Numbered from the stretch's first letter, positions 11,788 to 21,223 are shown. The stretch is DNA of 64,000 nt from Dyadobacter fanqingshengii (GCF_023822005.2 NZ_CP098806.1:3968001-4032000), one strand, 5' to 3'. The notes: generated from the sequence alone by a model not told the origin. Made by a program: numbers and translations.

Positions 11788-11819
11788 GATCACTCTCAGA
11801 TAAGGGAAAATCCTTCGGA

Positions 11820-12335
11820 CTATCCGTTGAATACTTTGTCCAATTTAACACCTCGCTGGAAAGCAACCTGATGAGGAGCTCTCATTTTCAACAAAGCATC
11901 AATTGTGGCTTTGATAACGTTGTGAGGATTCGAAGATCCTTTAGACTTTGCAAGTACATCCTTAATACCAGCACTTTCAAGAACAGCCCGCATAGGTCCA
12001 CCAGCAAGTACTCCTGTTCCAGGTGCAGCTGGTTTAATTAATACAAACCCTCCGCTGAACTTGCCTTCCATCTGATGAGGAACTGTATGCTTGAGCATTG
12101 GAACTTGTATCAGGTTCTTTTTAGCATCATCAATGCCCTTAGCGATTGCATCCGTTACTTCGTTTGCCTTGCCAAGTCCATATCCAACGACACCGTTTCC
12201 ATCTCCAACCACAACAATGGCCGAAAAGCTAAAACGACGACCACCCTTTACTACTTTTGCAACCCGATTGATCGCAACTACGCGTTCTTTCAGATCCGAT
12301 TCGTTAACCTTTGAAGGTTTTGTATTTGTAGACAT
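11820..12335 (-). CDS. rpsE: 30S ribosomal protein S5
   Basis: 171 residues. N-terminal double-stranded RNA-binding domain ([23 protein letters not shown] cut at about residue 40) and the C-terminal domain with [22 protein letters not shown] and [16 protein letters not shown]5 helps unwind mRNA and affects translational accuracy. In the spc operon between rplR and rpmD. Confidence 0.97.
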   Translation of the reverse strand: MSTNTKPSKVNESDLKERVVAINRVAKVVKGGRRFSFSAIVVVGDGNGVVGYGLGKANEVTDAIAKGIDDAKKNLIQVPMLKHTVPHQMEGKFSGGFVLIKPAAPGTGVLAGGPMRAVLESAGIKDVLAKSKGSSNPHNVIKATIDALLKMRAPHQVAFQRGVKLDKVFNG

Positions 12336-12349
12336 AGTCTTTGTTATAC

Positions 12350-12703
12350 TTAGAATTTCAGGCCACCCTCACGAGCTCCTTCGGCCAATGCTTTTACTTT
12401 ACCATGGTACAAATATCCATTTCTGTCGAAAACGACAGCCTGAATACCCGCCTCTTGCGCTTTTTCAGCTATTTTTTTACCAACCTGCTGGGCTGCCTCA
12501 ACATTAGAATTTTCTTTTCTTCCGCCAAGATCAACCGATGATGCACTTGCAAGTGTAACACCATTGATATCATCTATAATTTGCGCGTAAATGCTGGTGT
12601 TAGAACGAAAAACCGATAATCTCGGACGTTCAGAACTACCTTTCACCTTCTTACGAATGTGATATTTAAGTCGTTGTCTTCTATCTACTTTTGCGGTAGC
12701 CAT
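12350..12703 (-). CDS. rplR: 50S ribosomal protein L18
   Basis: 117 residues from the ATG at 12703 ([20 protein letters not shown]); a TTG two codons upstream is open but less likely as a start. L18 binds 5S rRNA. Motifs: [19 protein letters not shown], and the C-terminal [25 protein letters not shown] region, cut here into its two halves. It lies between rplF and rpsE. Confidence 0.96.
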   Translation of the reverse strand: MATAKVDRRQRLKYHIRKKVKGSSERPRLSVFRSNTSIYAQIIDDINGVTLASASSVDLGGRKENSNVEAAQQVGKKIAEKAQEAGIQAVVFDRNGYLYHGKVKALAEGAREGGLKF

Positions 12704-12746
12704 TTTCAAACTTGTCTTACTTGTTATAAACTAATTCCGTGACTTA

Positions 12747-13304
12747 CTACTTTTTAGAAGCAGATTTTCCAGCCTTACGACGAACAACCTCACCGACAAA
12801 ACGAATCCCTTTTCCTTTGTAAGGTTCAACCTTACGCAATGACTTGATTTTCGCAGCAACTGATCCAATCAGCTCCTTATCAATGCCTTCTAAAATAACC
12901 TTAGGGTTTTGACCCTTTTCGGAAGTCGTTGTAAGCTTAATTTCCTGCGGAATAGCCATAAAAATATTGTGAGAATATCCCAATTGCAATTCGAGCACAT
13001 TATTTGCCGCGCTTGCTTTGTAACCCACACCAATAATTTCTAACTCCTTCTTGTATCCAGCATCCACTCCGATCACCATATTGTTGATCAAAGATCTATA
13101 CAATCCGTGAAGTGCTTTATGACGCTTCTGCTCAGTAGGGCGACTTACTTTTAGTTCACTGCCTTCAATTTCAACGCTGATATCGCTATCAACTGTCTGA
13201 TGCAATGTTCCTTTTGGTCCTTTTACCGAGACTACATTACCTTCTGCAACTGATACAGAAACACCTGCCGGCAAAACGATAATTTTATTTCCTATACGTG
13301 ACAT
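12747..13304 (-). CDS. rplF: 50S ribosomal protein L6
   Basis: 185 residues in two repeated alpha/beta domains. Starts MSRIGNKIIVLPAGVSV; the C-terminal domain carries KSLRKVEPYKGKGIRFVGE and ends in a basic tail (KAGKSASKK). It binds 23S rRNA near the factor-binding site. It lies 21 bp after rpsH. Confidence 0.97.
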   Translation of the reverse strand: MSRIGNKIIVLPAGVSVSVAEGNVVSVKGPKGTLHQTVDSDISVEIEGSELKVSRPTEQKRHKALHGLYRSLINNMVIGVDAGYKKELEIIGVGYKASAANNVLELQLGYSHNIFMAIPQEIKLTTTSEKGQNPKVILEGIDKELIGSVAAKIKSLRKVEPYKGKGIRFVGEVVRRKAGKSASKK

Positions 13305-13325
13305 TTCCTGAATAACTTTTAAATA

Positions 13326-13724
13326 TTAATACACGAAACATAACACTTCCCCGCCAACATTAAGCGTTTTGGCCTCCTTGTCAGTCATCACACCCTTAGA
13401 GGTTGAAATGATAACAGTTCCTAAACCACCTAACACGCGTGGTAATGTTGATGAACCTGAATATTTACGAAGTCCAGGCTTACTAACCCTCTCCAATTTC
13501 ACAATTGCAGATTGCTTTGTCACAGGATTGTATTTCAAAGCTATTTTGATTACACCCTGAGGACCTACTTCGTCAAATTTATAACTCTGAATATACCCTT
13601 TATCAAAAAGTACTTTAGTTATTTCTTTTTTTATGTTGGATGCAGGTATCTCAACAACCCTGTGCTTCGCTTTGATAGCGTTTCTGAGTCTCGTCAGATA
13701 ATCTGCTATGGGATCCGTTAACAT
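13326..13724 (-). CDS. rpsH: 30S ribosomal protein S8
   Basis: 132 residues from the ATG at 13724 (MLTDPIADYLTRLRNA), the usual S8 length. The open frame runs back to 13979 but that overlaps rpsN and the promoter, so the longer start is rejected. S8 is a primary 16S rRNA binder and in Escherichia coli represses the spc operon. Conserved late segment: STSKGVMTDKEAKTLNVGGE. A 76 bp gap to rpsN holds a promoter. Confidence 0.96.
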   Translation of the reverse strand: MLTDPIADYLTRLRNAIKAKHRVVEIPASNIKKEITKVLFDKGYIQSYKFDEVGPQGVIKIALKYNPVTKQSAIVKLERVSKPGLRKYSGSSTLPRVLGGLGTVIISTSKGVMTDKEAKTLNVGGEVLCFVY

Positions 13725-13763
13725 TTTTATGCCTAGTTTAAACACCCCTTTGAAACGGGAGTG

Positions 13764-13771
13764 CAAAGTTA
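13764..13771 (-). promoter_or_regulatory. internal promoter (-7 element) before rpsH
   Basis: Minus-strand TAACTTTG is a full match to TAnnTTTG, followed by CACTCCCG, and lies about 40 bp upstream of rpsH. A TTTC lies 19 bases upstream at the -33 position. The downstream bases resemble those after the rplC and rpsL promoters. Confidence 0.6.
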
Positions 13772-13800
13772 AGTAATTGAAATCAGAATTGAAAGTATTC

Positions 13801-14070
13801 TTACCAACTTGATTTTGTAACACCCGGAATCTTGCCGTCAGAGGCCATATCCCGGAACATAACTCTGGAAATTCCGAATTTCCGCATATAACCCCGAGGC
13901 CTTCCCGTGATTTTGCACCTGTTATGCAAACGAACGGGAGAAGAGTTACGTGGTAATTTATCCAAACCAACCCAATCACCCGCAGCTTTTAATCTAGTAC
14001 GCTTCTCAGCAAACTTAGCTACTAAGGCTTCTCTCTTTCTCTCCCGTGCTTTAACTGATTCTTTTGCCAT
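13801..14070 (-). CDS. rpsN: 30S ribosomal protein S14 (zinc-free type)
   Basis: 89 residues, the longer form without the CxxC...CxxC zinc site: [17 protein letters not shown] and the C-terminal [20 protein letters not shown] signature. It assembles into the 30S head. It lies between rplE and rpsH. Confidence 0.96.
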   Translation of the reverse strand: MAKESVKARERKREALVAKFAEKRTRLKAAGDWVGLDKLPRNSSPVRLHNRCKITGRPRGYMRKFGISRVMFRDMASDGKIPGVTKSSW

Positions 14071-14096
14071 TGTCGGTAAATATCTTATATTAAGAA

Positions 14097-14657
14097 TTAT
14101 CCTTGTTTGTTCGCATTTGTAAATGGCATACCTAGTGCCTTCAACAATTCATAACTTTCTTCGTCAGAATTAGTAGAAGTAACAAATGTGATATCCATTC
14201 CGGTAATTTTATTTACCTTTTCTATACTAATCTCAGGGAAAATGATTTGCTCTTTAACACCGAAAGTATAATTTCCGCGTCCGTCAAATCCTTTGTCACT
14301 GATACCTTTGAAATCTCTAACTCGGGGCATTGCAATCGCAGTCAAACGATCAAGAAACTCATACATCCGATCACCACGAAGTGTAACCTTTGCTCCAATC
14401 GGCATGTTTTCACGCAATTTGAAGTTAGAAACCGCTTTCTTAGAAATCGTTGCGATTGCTTTTTGACCAGTGATCTGGCTCAATTCCTCAACACCAGTAT
14501 CAACCAATTTCTTGTCAGCTACCGCTGCACCAATGCCTTTATTGATAACAATCTTAGTCAAACGAGGAACTTGCATCACTGACTTGTACTGAAATTTTTC
14601 TTTCAGTTGCGAAACAACTTCGCTTACATACTTTTCTTTTAATCTCGGCTGTGCCAT
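14097..14657 (-). CDS. rplE: 50S ribosomal protein L5
   Basis: 186 residues. L5 binds 5S rRNA and contacts the P-site tRNA at the central protuberance. Motifs: [17 protein letters not shown], the [20 protein letters not shown] segment and the [15 protein letters not shown] segment. It follows rplX with a 72 bp gap that contains no clear hairpin. Confidence 0.97.
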   Translation of the reverse strand: MAQPRLKEKYVSEVVSQLKEKFQYKSVMQVPRLTKIVINKGIGAAVADKKLVDTGVEELSQITGQKAIATISKKAVSNFKLRENMPIGAKVTLRGDRMYEFLDRLTAIAMPRVRDFKGISDKGFDGRGNYTFGVKEQIIFPEISIEKVNKITGMDITFVTSTNSDEESYELLKALGMPFTNANKQG

Positions 14658-14729
14658 CTTTTGAAGGTATTATTGTGGATTACCGACCCACCGTTTATAT
14701 TCTACCCTTAGTTCAATAGGAACCAAGAA

Positions 14730-15071
14730 TTACAAAATATTTCCTGTCTTTTTCGAAAAACGCTGAAGTTTACCTTTATCATCAGCCTTACGACCAGTTC
14801 TAGTTGCTTCACCAGTTTTAGGATCAACCACCATTAGATTACTAATGTGTATTGCACCTTCGCGCTTTTCAATGCTTCCTTGTGGAGTTTGTGCATTAGG
14901 TTTAACATGTTTTGTGATCATGTTAACTCCTTCAACGACAGCTCTAAGCTTCTCGATATCCACTTTTTTGATAACACCAGTTTCGCCTTTTGCATTGCCT
15001 GAAATTACCTTTACAGTATCTCCACTGCGAATGTGCAACTTAGCTGGTGCCTTTTTATTTTTACTTTCCAT
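14730..15071 (-). CDS. rplX: 50S ribosomal protein L24
   Basis: 113 residues with an N-terminal KOW motif (about 15-42: DTVKVISGNAKGETGVIKKV) and the VNMITKHVKPNAQTPQGSI segment. L24 is an assembly initiator of the large subunit. It is the next gene after rplN, 48 bp downstream. Confidence 0.96.
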   Translation of the reverse strand: MESKNKKAPAKLHIRSGDTVKVISGNAKGETGVIKKVDIEKLRAVVEGVNMITKHVKPNAQTPQGSIEKREGAIHISNLMVVDPKTGEATRTGRKADDKGKLQRFSKKTGNIL

Positions 15072-15119
15072 TTTAGATATTCTCTTATCAGTTCAAAGAA
15101 ATACTAGAGTTTCGATTTC

Positions 15120-15489
15120 TTACAACACCTCTGGTGCCAATGAAACGATCTTCATGAATTGCTTTTCGCGCAATTCTCTTGCAACCGGTCCAAAGATACG
15201 TGTACCACGTGGCTCGTCATTGTTGTTTAACAAAACAGCTGCGTTATCTTCAAATCTGATGTAGGTCCCATCTTTACGGCGCACTTCTTTTTTTTGTACG
15301 AACCACAACGGCTTTTGAGACCGTTCCCTTTTTCATGTTGCTCGAAGAAAGAGCTGATTTTACTGTTACGACGATTTTATCGCCTACTGAGGCATAGCGT
15401 TTGCCAGTTCCGCCAAGTACCCGAATTACGAGTACTTCCTTCGCTCCACTGTTGTCTGCTACCGACAGTCTTGATTCTTGCTGTACCAT
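15120..15489 (-). CDS. rplN: 50S ribosomal protein L14, reading frame split by one extra A
   Basis: L14 (expected about 122 residues) is essential; it lies at the subunit interface. Here the frame is broken. The first part (15489 down to 15274) encodes [19 protein letters not shown] through KAVVVRTKK and then runs out of frame into RSAP and a stop. The second part (down to 15120) continues the protein in another frame: [12 protein letters not shown] to VSLAPEVL. The break falls in a run of eight A on the coding strand (T8 at 15288-15295). With seven A the sequence reads R-T-K-K-E-V-R-R and gives exactly 122 residues. Both halves are otherwise fully conserved, so this is a sequencing error, transcriptional slippage, or a very recent mutation; a truly dead single-copy L14 is unlikely. 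Confidence 0.93.
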
Positions 15490-15492
15490 TTG

Positions 15493-15756
15493 TTACTTAG
15501 CTTTTTCAAGGATTTCTATTAATCTCCAACGCTTGTTCTTACTAAGCGGACGTGTTTCCATCACGCGGATCGTATCACCGATGCCAACCTGATTGGTTTC
15601 ATCATGCACCATAAGCTTGGTAGTTTTAGTCATAAACTTACCATACTTGGCATGCTTCACTTTACGCTCCACAGTGATCACGCAGGATTTCTCCATTTTG
15701 TTGCTCACTACTTTGCCAACTCTTTCTTTACGTAAATTTCTTTCTGTTGCCTCCAT
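15493..15756 (-). CDS. rpsQ: 30S ribosomal protein S17
   Basis: 87 residues with an OB fold: [19 protein letters not shown], then [16 protein letters not shown] segment ([14 protein letters not shown]) and [21 protein letters not shown] end ([16 protein letters not shown]). A primary 16S rRNA binder. It lies between rpmC and rplN, ending 3 bp before rplN. Confidence 0.96.
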   Translation of the reverse strand: MEATERNLRKERVGKVVSNKMEKSCVITVERKVKHAKYGKFMTKTTKLMVHDETNQVGIGDTIRVMETRPLSKNKRWRLIEILEKAK

Positions 15757-15771
15757 AATTTCTAAACTGAT

Positions 15772-15966
15772 TTACTGTTGGTTACTTTTAGCCGACAGCT
15801 CGGTTAAGAGTTTTGCAATTTCCTTACGCGAGGTGCGAATACGCAAAGGGTTTTCAATGGGTGAAATCGCATGAGCGAATTTCAATCGCAACAAGCGTTC
15901 CCGCTCCTGAGCGATCTGCTCTTTTAGTTGATCCTGCGACAGATCCTTAATTTCTTGACTAGTCAT
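15772..15966 (-). CDS. rpmC: 50S ribosomal protein L29
   Basis: 64 residues, two antiparallel helices: TSQEIKDLSQDQLKEQ and the conserved NPLRIRTSRKEIAKLLTEL. It lies near the exit tunnel, where trigger factor and SRP dock with its neighbour L23. Between rplP and rpsQ. Confidence 0.95.
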   Translation of the reverse strand: MTSQEIKDLSQDQLKEQIAQERERLLRLKFAHAISPIENPLRIRTSRKEIAKLLTELSAKSNQQ

Positions 15967-16002
15967 TGCTTTAAATAATTAGCGTTCTTAATAACATTCG
16001 GG

Positions 16003-16434
16003 TTAATTCGCTTCTTGATAATCCCGACGTACAACGAACTTCGTTTTGATTGGCAACTTTTGTGCAGCCAAACGCAATGCTTCGTTAGCGGTATCCAAAG
16101 TAACACCAGTTGCTTCGAAGATGATTGTTCCTGGCTTAACCGGTGCAACCCAATATTCAGGAGCTCCCTTACCTTTACCCATACGAACTTCCGCTGGCTT
16201 CTTGGTAATTGGCTTGTCAGGGAAAACACGAATCCATACTTGACCTTCACGTTTCATAGCACGAGTTACTGAGATACGTGCAGCTTCGATCTGACGAGCA
16301 GTCAACCAACCTGGTTCAAGCGCCTTGATGGCAAAAGAACCAAATGCGATTTCATGTCCGCGAGTAGCCAAACCATTGTATGAGCCCTTGCTTTTTTGTT
16401 GCTTGCGAAATTTTGTCCTTTTCGGCTGTAACAT
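16003..16434 (-). CDS. rplP: 50S ribosomal protein L16
   Basis: 143 residues. L16 lies near the A site and peptidyl transferase centre. Starts [19 protein letters not shown]; the [21 protein letters not shown] segment near the C-terminus is typical. It lies 44 bp after rpsC. Confidence 0.97.
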   Translation of the reverse strand: MLQPKRTKFRKQQKSKGSYNGLATRGHEIAFGSFAIKALEPGWLTARQIEAARISVTRAMKREGQVWIRVFPDKPITKKPAEVRMGKGKGAPEYWVAPVKPGTIIFEATGVTLDTANEALRLAAQKLPIKTKFVVRRDYQEAN

Positions 16435-16478
16435 GATTTTAATCTATTTGACCCGATACGAAATCGGAAAATGTCTGA

Positions 16479-17336
16479 TTACTTCTTCTTATTCCTATTG
16501 TTATTATTGCCTCCGCCGCTGGCGTTGCGTTTACGACGATCGGCTTCGCTTCCGCCGCCTCCGCCTTCACCACGAGGTGCTCCGCCATCACGGCCACCAC
16601 CTCTGCGATCTCTTCCGCCACGGTCATTACCGCCACGATCGTTTCCGCCTGACGCGCTTCTTTCTGCTCTGTCAGATGCAGCTGTTGCAGCACTTGGTGT
16701 CAAATCTCTTTTACCGTAAAGCTCTCCTTTGAAGATCCAAACTTTAATACCTATTTTGCCATAGATCGTTTGTGCTTCTGAGATTGCGTAGTCGATATCA
16801 GCTCTCAAAGTATGTAGTGGAATTCTTCCTTCTTTGTATTCCTCAGTACGCGCCATTTCAGCACCGCCAAGACGTCCAGCAAGACGAATTTTAATTCCTT
16901 GTGTTCCAACCCGCATTGCAGAAGCGATTGATTGCTTCATTGCTCTACGATATGAAATACGAGCTTGAAGTTGTTGAGCGATTGCCTCGCCTACCAATTT
17001 CGCATCGATCTCAGGACGTTTGATCTCATAAATGTTGATCTGAACGTCTTTTCCTGTTATCTTTTTAAGCTCTTCTTTGATTTTATCAACCTCGCTACCA
17101 CCTTTACCAATCACAATACCCGGACGAGCAGTGTGAATTGTCAATGTGATACGTTTTAATGTTCTTTCAATAACTACTTTCGAGATCGATCCTTTTGGGA
17201 TACGTGCTTTGATGTAGTTACGGATTTTCTCGTCTTCAACTAATTTATCAGAGAAGTCTTTTCCTCCATACCAACTTGACTCCCATCCTCTAACAATTCC
17301 TAGTCTCAGACCTATAGGATTTACCTTTTGTCCCAT
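16479..17336 (-). CDS. rpsC: 30S ribosomal protein S3 with a long RG/Gly/Asn-rich tail
   Basis: 285 residues. Residues 1 to about 220 are normal S3: [18 protein letters not shown], a KH domain with the [14 protein letters not shown] motif near 75-95, and the C-terminal domain ending in [15 protein letters not shown]3 lines the mRNA entry tunnel and contributes to helicase activity. From about residue 228 a low-complexity tail of about 58 residues follows: repeated GGNDR and RGG units, a Gly-rich block and a final NNNNRNKKK. Tails of this kind occur in Bacteroidota S3, but this one is long and resembles RGG RNA-binding regions. Between rplV and rplP. Confidence 0.96.
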   Translation of the reverse strand: MGQKVNPIGLRLGIVRGWESSWYGGKDFSDKLVEDEKIRNYIKARIPKGSISKVVIERTLKRITLTIHTARPGIVIGKGGSEVDKIKEELKKITGKDVQINIYEIKRPEIDAKLVGEAIAQQLQARISYRRAMKQSIASAMRVGTQGIKIRLAGRLGGAEMARTEEYKEGRIPLHTLRADIDYAISEAQTIYGKIGIKVWIFKGELYGKRDLTPSAATAASDRAERSASGGNDRGGNDRGGRDRRGGGRDGGAPRGEGGGGGSEADRRKRNASGGGNNNNRNKKK

Positions 17337-17355
17337 TCGATATAGATCGTTTTAC

Positions 17356-17745
17356 TTATGATTCGGTGATTACTGATTCTTTGTCTGCGCTTGCGATAGA
17401 AACAGAAGCATCGTCAATCACAATTGTAATGTGGTTAGAACGCTTGCGGATTCTATGTGCTCTTCCTTGCGGTGCAGGGCGCAAACGCTTTAACATACGT
17501 CCACCGTCAATAAATACGGTTTTGACAATAAGATCAGCGTCTTCCAGCTTCGCATCTTCATTCAATTGTTGCCAGTTAGCAACTGCAGAAAGTAAAACTT
17601 TGTGCAAAACCGGTGAAGAAGCTCTCGGTTGAAACTTTAATAGTGCCAACGCCTTGCTGACCTTTTGTCCGCGAATCATGTCGGCTACTAACCTCATCTT
17701 GCGAGGAGAAGTAGGCACATCTTTTAATATAGCTCTTGCTTCCAT
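17356..17745 (-). CDS. rplV: 50S ribosomal protein L22
   Basis: 129 residues. L22 extends a beta-hairpin into the exit tunnel, where mutations give macrolide resistance; the hairpin here (about 78-100, VFIDGGRMLKRLRPAPQGRA) looks ordinary. Starts MEARAILKDVPTSPRKMRLV. It follows rpsS by 53 bp. Confidence 0.97.
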   Translation of the reverse strand: MEARAILKDVPTSPRKMRLVADMIRGQKVSKALALLKFQPRASSPVLHKVLLSAVANWQQLNEDAKLEDADLIVKTVFIDGGRMLKRLRPAPQGRAHRIRKRSNHITIVIDDASVSIASADKESVITES

Positions 17746-17798
17746 GTTCTTTCAGATATAGGCTCGTTCCTGTTACAGAACCAGCTATCGTCGACTAA

Positions 17799-18077
17799 TT
17801 ATTTTCTACCTTTATCTTTTTTTGCAGTGTGGCCACGGAAGTTACGTGTAGGAGAAAACTCTCCCAGTTTGTGACCAACCATATTTTCAGTTACATAAAC
17901 AGGAATAAACTTGTTTCCGTTATGCACCGCGAATGTATGCCCGATAAAATCCGGCGATATCATAGAGCGTCGTGACCAGGTTTTGATTACTGATTTCCGA
18001 GAAGCACTGTTCATCACAGTAACTTTATTCTCCAAACGAAAATCGATATATGGTCCTTTTTTTAATGAGCGTGCCAT
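17799..18077 (-). CDS. rpsS: 30S ribosomal protein S19
   Basis: 92 residues: [19 protein letters not shown], the [20 protein letters not shown] signature and a C-terminal [21 protein letters not shown] region. It binds 16S rRNA in the 30S head with S13. Nine bp after rplB. Confidence 0.97.
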   Translation of the reverse strand: MARSLKKGPYIDFRLENKVTVMNSASRKSVIKTWSRRSMISPDFIGHTFAVHNGNKFIPVYVTENMVGHKLGEFSPTRNFRGHTAKKDKGRK

Positions 18078-18086
18078 GTTATACTA

Positions 18087-18911
18087 TTATTTTTTACGAC
18101 GGCTGATAATCAATTTCTCAGAATGCTTGTTGCGATCACGAGTTTTAAGTCCTTTTGAGAACTGTCCGTTTCTTGATCTAGGCTGGCCCCCTGATGAGCG
18201 ACCTTCACCACCACCCATTGGGTGATCGACTGGGTTCATTGCAACACCACGGACGCGTGGACGACGACCTAACCAGCGTCTACGACCTGCTTTTCCTAAT
18301 GCCACATTCATGTGACTTGCATTAGAAACTGTTCCTACTGTTGCAATACAAGTAGAAAGTATCATACGCATTTCGCCAGAAGGCATTTTCAAAACTGCGT
18401 ATTTTCCTTCTCTCGCTACAAGCTGAGCGTAAGCCCCTGCGCTACGTGCAAACTGACCACCTTTGCCAGGAGTCAACTCGATATTGTGAACAATTGTACC
18501 AATTGGCATAGAACCTAATGGAAGGGCATTACCAACTTCCGGTGCTACTGAACTGCCTGAAACAATTACTTGTCCCACTTTCAGTCCGTTTGGTGCAATT
18601 ACATATCTTTTTTCTTCATCCTCAAACTGCACCAATGCGATACGCGCTGAACGGTTTGGATCGTATTCAATTGAAAGAACTGTGGCCGGTGCATCGAAAC
18701 GATTTCTTTTGAAATCAATTACACGATACTTTCTTTTATGCCCGCCACCTATATGTCGCATGGTTCTGTGTCCCTGGCTGTTACGACCACCTGTTCTTTT
18801 GATGGTTTCCAGTAGACTCTTTTCAGGTTTCGCGGTAGTAATCTCCTCAAATGTAGGAGCCGAACGGAAACGCTGACCAGCACTTGTCGGTTTTAATTTT
18901 TTAACTGCCAT
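18087..18911 (-). CDS. rplB: 50S ribosomal protein L2
   Basis: 274 residues. L2 is needed for subunit association and peptidyl transfer. Typical segments: [18 protein letters not shown] near residue 43, the SH3-like core, and [20 protein letters not shown] near residue 224, which includes the His near the peptidyl transferase centre. It lies between rplW and rpsS. Confidence 0.97.
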   Translation of the reverse strand: MAVKKLKPTSAGQRFRSAPTFEEITTAKPEKSLLETIKRTGGRNSQGHRTMRHIGGGHKRKYRVIDFKRNRFDAPATVLSIEYDPNRSARIALVQFEDEEKRYVIAPNGLKVGQVIVSGSSVAPEVGNALPLGSMPIGTIVHNIELTPGKGGQFARSAGAYAQLVAREGKYAVLKMPSGEMRMILSTCIATVGTVSNASHMNVALGKAGRRRWLGRRPRVRGVAMNPVDHPMGGGEGRSSGGQPRSRNGQFSKGLKTRDRNKHSEKLIISRRKK

Positions 18912-18952
18912 TTGCTATTAACTCGTCAAAGATTTGAATCGCTCAACTATTC

Positions 18953-19240
18953 TTATGCTTCACCGTAAATATCGATGATTTCACCTTCAGCTACCGTTAT
19001 GATCGCCTTTTTGATAGTTGAAGTCTTTCCACTTACAAACTTACCACCCGATGTACGGGATTTGCTTTTTCCAATGCTGCGCATTGTATGAACGCTTTCT
19101 ACGGTCACCCCGAACAGTTTCTCAATAGCCTTTTTGATCTCTACTTTATTAGAAGTAAGGGATACTTCGAAGGCATATTTTCCTTGACCACCCTGAGCCG
19201 TTACCTTTTCGGTTATAATCGGACGTTTCAGTACACTCAT
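18953..19240 (-). CDS. rplW: 50S ribosomal protein L23
   Basis: 95 residues: MSVLKRPIITEKVT, EVSLTSNKVEIKKAIEKLFGV, and a late basic loop (SKSRTSGGKFV). L23 is the docking site for trigger factor and SRP at the exit tunnel. It begins 2 bp after the rplD stop. Confidence 0.96.
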   Translation of the reverse strand: MSVLKRPIITEKVTAQGGQGKYAFEVSLTSNKVEIKKAIEKLFGVTVESVHTMRSIGKSKSRTSGGKFVSGKTSTIKKAIITVAEGEIIDIYGEA

Positions 19241-19242
19241 GA

Positions 19243-19872
19243 TTATTTGTTCAATTGGGTTTCCAAAATAGACAGAGCAGATTCACTTATCAAAAGACGG
19301 TCTGCATACATCAGGTCATACGTGTTGACCGAATCCACTGTCGTAACTTTTGCTTTTGGAATGTTACGGCTTGACAGATATACATTGCTGTCAACAGATG
19401 GAAGAATAAGTAATGTTTTTGTGTTCACTAATGCTAGCGAGTTCAAAACATTCAAATACGATTTAGTTTTTGGCGCATCAAATGTGAATGCTTCTAGAAC
19501 AGAAATCGAATCAGACTGAGCTTTAACAGAGAAAGCTGACTTACGAGCCAATGACTTAACTTTCTTATTGATTTTAAAACCATAGTCACGAGGTCTTGGT
19601 CCAAAAATACGACCACCACCTATGAACACCGGAGATTTAATGCTACCAGCACGAGCTCCACCTGTTCCCTTTTGACGTTTGATTTTACGCGTAGAGTGAT
19701 TAATCTCTGCACGTTCTTTTGATTTGTGCGTTCCCTGGCGTTGGTTAGCCAAGTACAACTTCACATCAAGATAGATCGCGTGCGTGTTAGGTTCGATGCC
19801 AAAAATTTCTTCTGACACACTTACCTTCTTGCCGGTATCTTCTCCTTTTATATTTAATACGGACAGTTCCAT
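19243..19872 (-). CDS. rplD: 50S ribosomal protein L4
   Basis: 209 residues from the ATG at 19872 (MELSVLNIKGEDTGKK), 4 bp past the rplC stop; the frame is open further back but overlaps rplC. L4 lines the exit tunnel and in enterobacteria represses the S10 operon. The extended loop with KIKRQKGTGGARAGSIKSPV (about 62-82) is typical. Confidence 0.96.
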   Translation of the reverse strand: MELSVLNIKGEDTGKKVSVSEEIFGIEPNTHAIYLDVKLYLANQRQGTHKSKERAEINHSTRKIKRQKGTGGARAGSIKSPVFIGGGRIFGPRPRDYGFKINKKVKSLARKSAFSVKAQSDSISVLEAFTFDAPKTKSYLNVLNSLALVNTKTLLILPSVDSNVYLSSRNIPKAKVTTVDSVNTYDLMYADRLLISESALSILETQLNK

Positions 19873-19876
19873 CGTG

Positions 19877-20497
19877 CTACTTCTCAATGATTAGAAATGA
19901 ATTCTTTGAACCAGGTACTGAGCCACTAACAACCAGAAGGTTTTGCTCAGGGATCACTTTCAGAATACGTAAATTCTGAATTTTTACACGATTGTTACCC
20001 ATACGCCCACCCATACGAATGCCTTTAAATACACGTGATGGGAATGAACAAGCACCAATCGAACCTGGGTGACGCGCTCTGTTGTGCTGACCGTGTGTCT
20101 GACCACCTACCCCTGCGAAACCATGGCGTTTTACAACACCTTGAAAACCGCGGCCTTTGGCAGAACCAACAACGTCAACAAACTCGCCTTCTTCAAAGAT
20201 ATCCGTAACAGATAATGAAGTTCCAAGTTCATGCTCCACTTCAAATTCCTTAAACTCAACAACCTTTTGTTTAGGAGTTGTGTTGGCTTTTTTGAAGTGA
20301 CCAATCATAGGCTGGGAAGAGCTCTTTTCCTTCTTTTCACCAAAACCTAATTGGATAGCCTTATAGCCATCCTTTTCTTCGGACCTAACTTGTGTAACAA
20401 CACAAGGACCAGCTTGAATCACAGTACATGCCAGAGCCTGCCCGTCAGCATTGTACAAACTAGTCATTCCGATTTTCTTACCAATTAAACCAGACAT
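19877..20497 (-). CDS. rplC: 50S ribosomal protein L3
   Basis: 206 residues. L3 is one of the first assembly proteins and reaches to the peptidyl transferase centre. [20 protein letters not shown] at the start; the central extension with [20 protein letters not shown] and [17 protein letters not shown] is intact. It is the first gene of a unit with its own strong promoter, after a terminator that separates it from rpsJ. Confidence 0.97.
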   Translation of the reverse strand: MSGLIGKKIGMTSLYNADGQALACTVIQAGPCVVTQVRSEEKDGYKAIQLGFGEKKEKSSSQPMIGHFKKANTTPKQKVVEFKEFEVEHELGTSLSVTDIFEEGEFVDVVGSAKGRGFQGVVKRHGFAGVGGQTHGQHNRARHPGSIGACSFPSRVFKGIRMGGRMGNNRVKIQNLRILKVIPEQNLLVVSGSVPGSKNSFLIIEK

Positions 20498-20548
20498 GTT
20501 TTGAAATTAAAATTAGCAGGTAATACCCTTATTCTTTAAAACGGACTG

Positions 20549-20580
20549 CAAAGGTAGGAAATCAAATTCCGGTATCCAAA
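20549..20580 (-). promoter_or_regulatory. promoter of the rplC-led ribosomal operon
   Basis: Minus strand: TTTG (20577-20580), a 20-base spacer, then TACCTTTG (20549-20556), a complete match to the Bacteroidota consensus TTTG-N19/20-TAnnTTTG. The downstream bases CAGTCCG are identical to those after the rpsL promoter. It lies about 50 bp upstream of rplC. Confidence 0.85.
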
Positions 20581-20611
20581 CAGTTATTCAATATTTCTCA
20601 CTGATAATCAG

Positions 20612-20644
20612 CAAAAAAGGTCAGATGATTTAAACCATCTGACC
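20612..20644 (-). terminator. intrinsic terminator between rpsJ and rplC
   Basis: Perfect 9 bp stem GGTCAGATG/CATCTGACC with an 8-base loop, followed by TTTTTTGC on the minus strand. It lies in the 280 bp gap after rpsJ, directly upstream of the rplC promoter. The rest of that gap (20645-20777) shows no feature I recognise. Confidence 0.85.
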
Positions 20645-20777
20645 TCTAATTCTGATTATAATTAAACTGCACCGAAATGTGCATACGTTCAATCACTTTC
20701 ATGAGCTCAGATGTGGTTTCCTAAAAGGACCTTCATCCAATATTATGTAGTTGGCCTAAGTTAATAAGCCGCTTCTA

Positions 20778-21083
20778 CTATACTTTAATCTCAACGTCTA
20801 CACCGCTTGGCAATTCAAGCTTCATTAGCGCATCAACAGTTTTTGCACTTGTAGAGAAAATATCAACCAAACGTTTGTAAGTACAAAGCTGGAATTGTTC
20901 ACGTGATTTCTTGTTAACGTGTGGAGAACGAAGAACAGTGAATTTCTCAGTTTTAGTTGGCAAAGGAATTGGACCGCTTACGATAGCACCGGTTGCCTTT
21001 ACAGCTTTAACAATTTTCTCAGCTGACTTATCAACCAAATTGTGGTCGAAAGAGCGAAGTTTGATACGGATTTTCTGATTCAT
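20778..21083 (-). CDS. rpsJ: 30S ribosomal protein S10 (transcription factor NusE)
   Basis: 101 residues: [19 protein letters not shown], the [28 protein letters not shown] region (cut here in two), and [12 protein letters not shown] at the end. It acts in the 30S head and, as NusE, in antitermination with NusB. It is co-transcribed with fusA (140 bp upstream) and is followed by a terminator, so it belongs to the str unit rather than to the S10 unit. Confidence 0.97.
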   Translation of the reverse strand: MNQKIRIKLRSFDHNLVDKSAEKIVKAVKATGAIVSGPIPLPTKTEKFTVLRSPHVNKKSREQFQLCTYKRLVDIFSTSAKTVDALMKLELPSGVDVEIKV

Positions 21084-21223
21084 TTTGTTTTATTATTTCC
21101 GGTTCTGAGAACATTTGAACGAAACAAGTTTCGACAATCCACCAGCGAAAGAACCATTTACTTCGCAAGCTTCTATATAAAAATGATCCGTTATCTATTC
21201 TCACAGATAGCGGATCATCTCAT

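Noticed and set aside
13725..13979. N-terminal extension of rpsH by 85 codons
   Set aside because: It covers the promoter and most of rpsN; S8 proteins start at MLTDPIADYL.
16471..16719. Pro/Leu/Ser-rich open frame opposite the S3 tail
   Set aside because: It is the antisense image of the Gly- and Arg-rich tail of rpsC.
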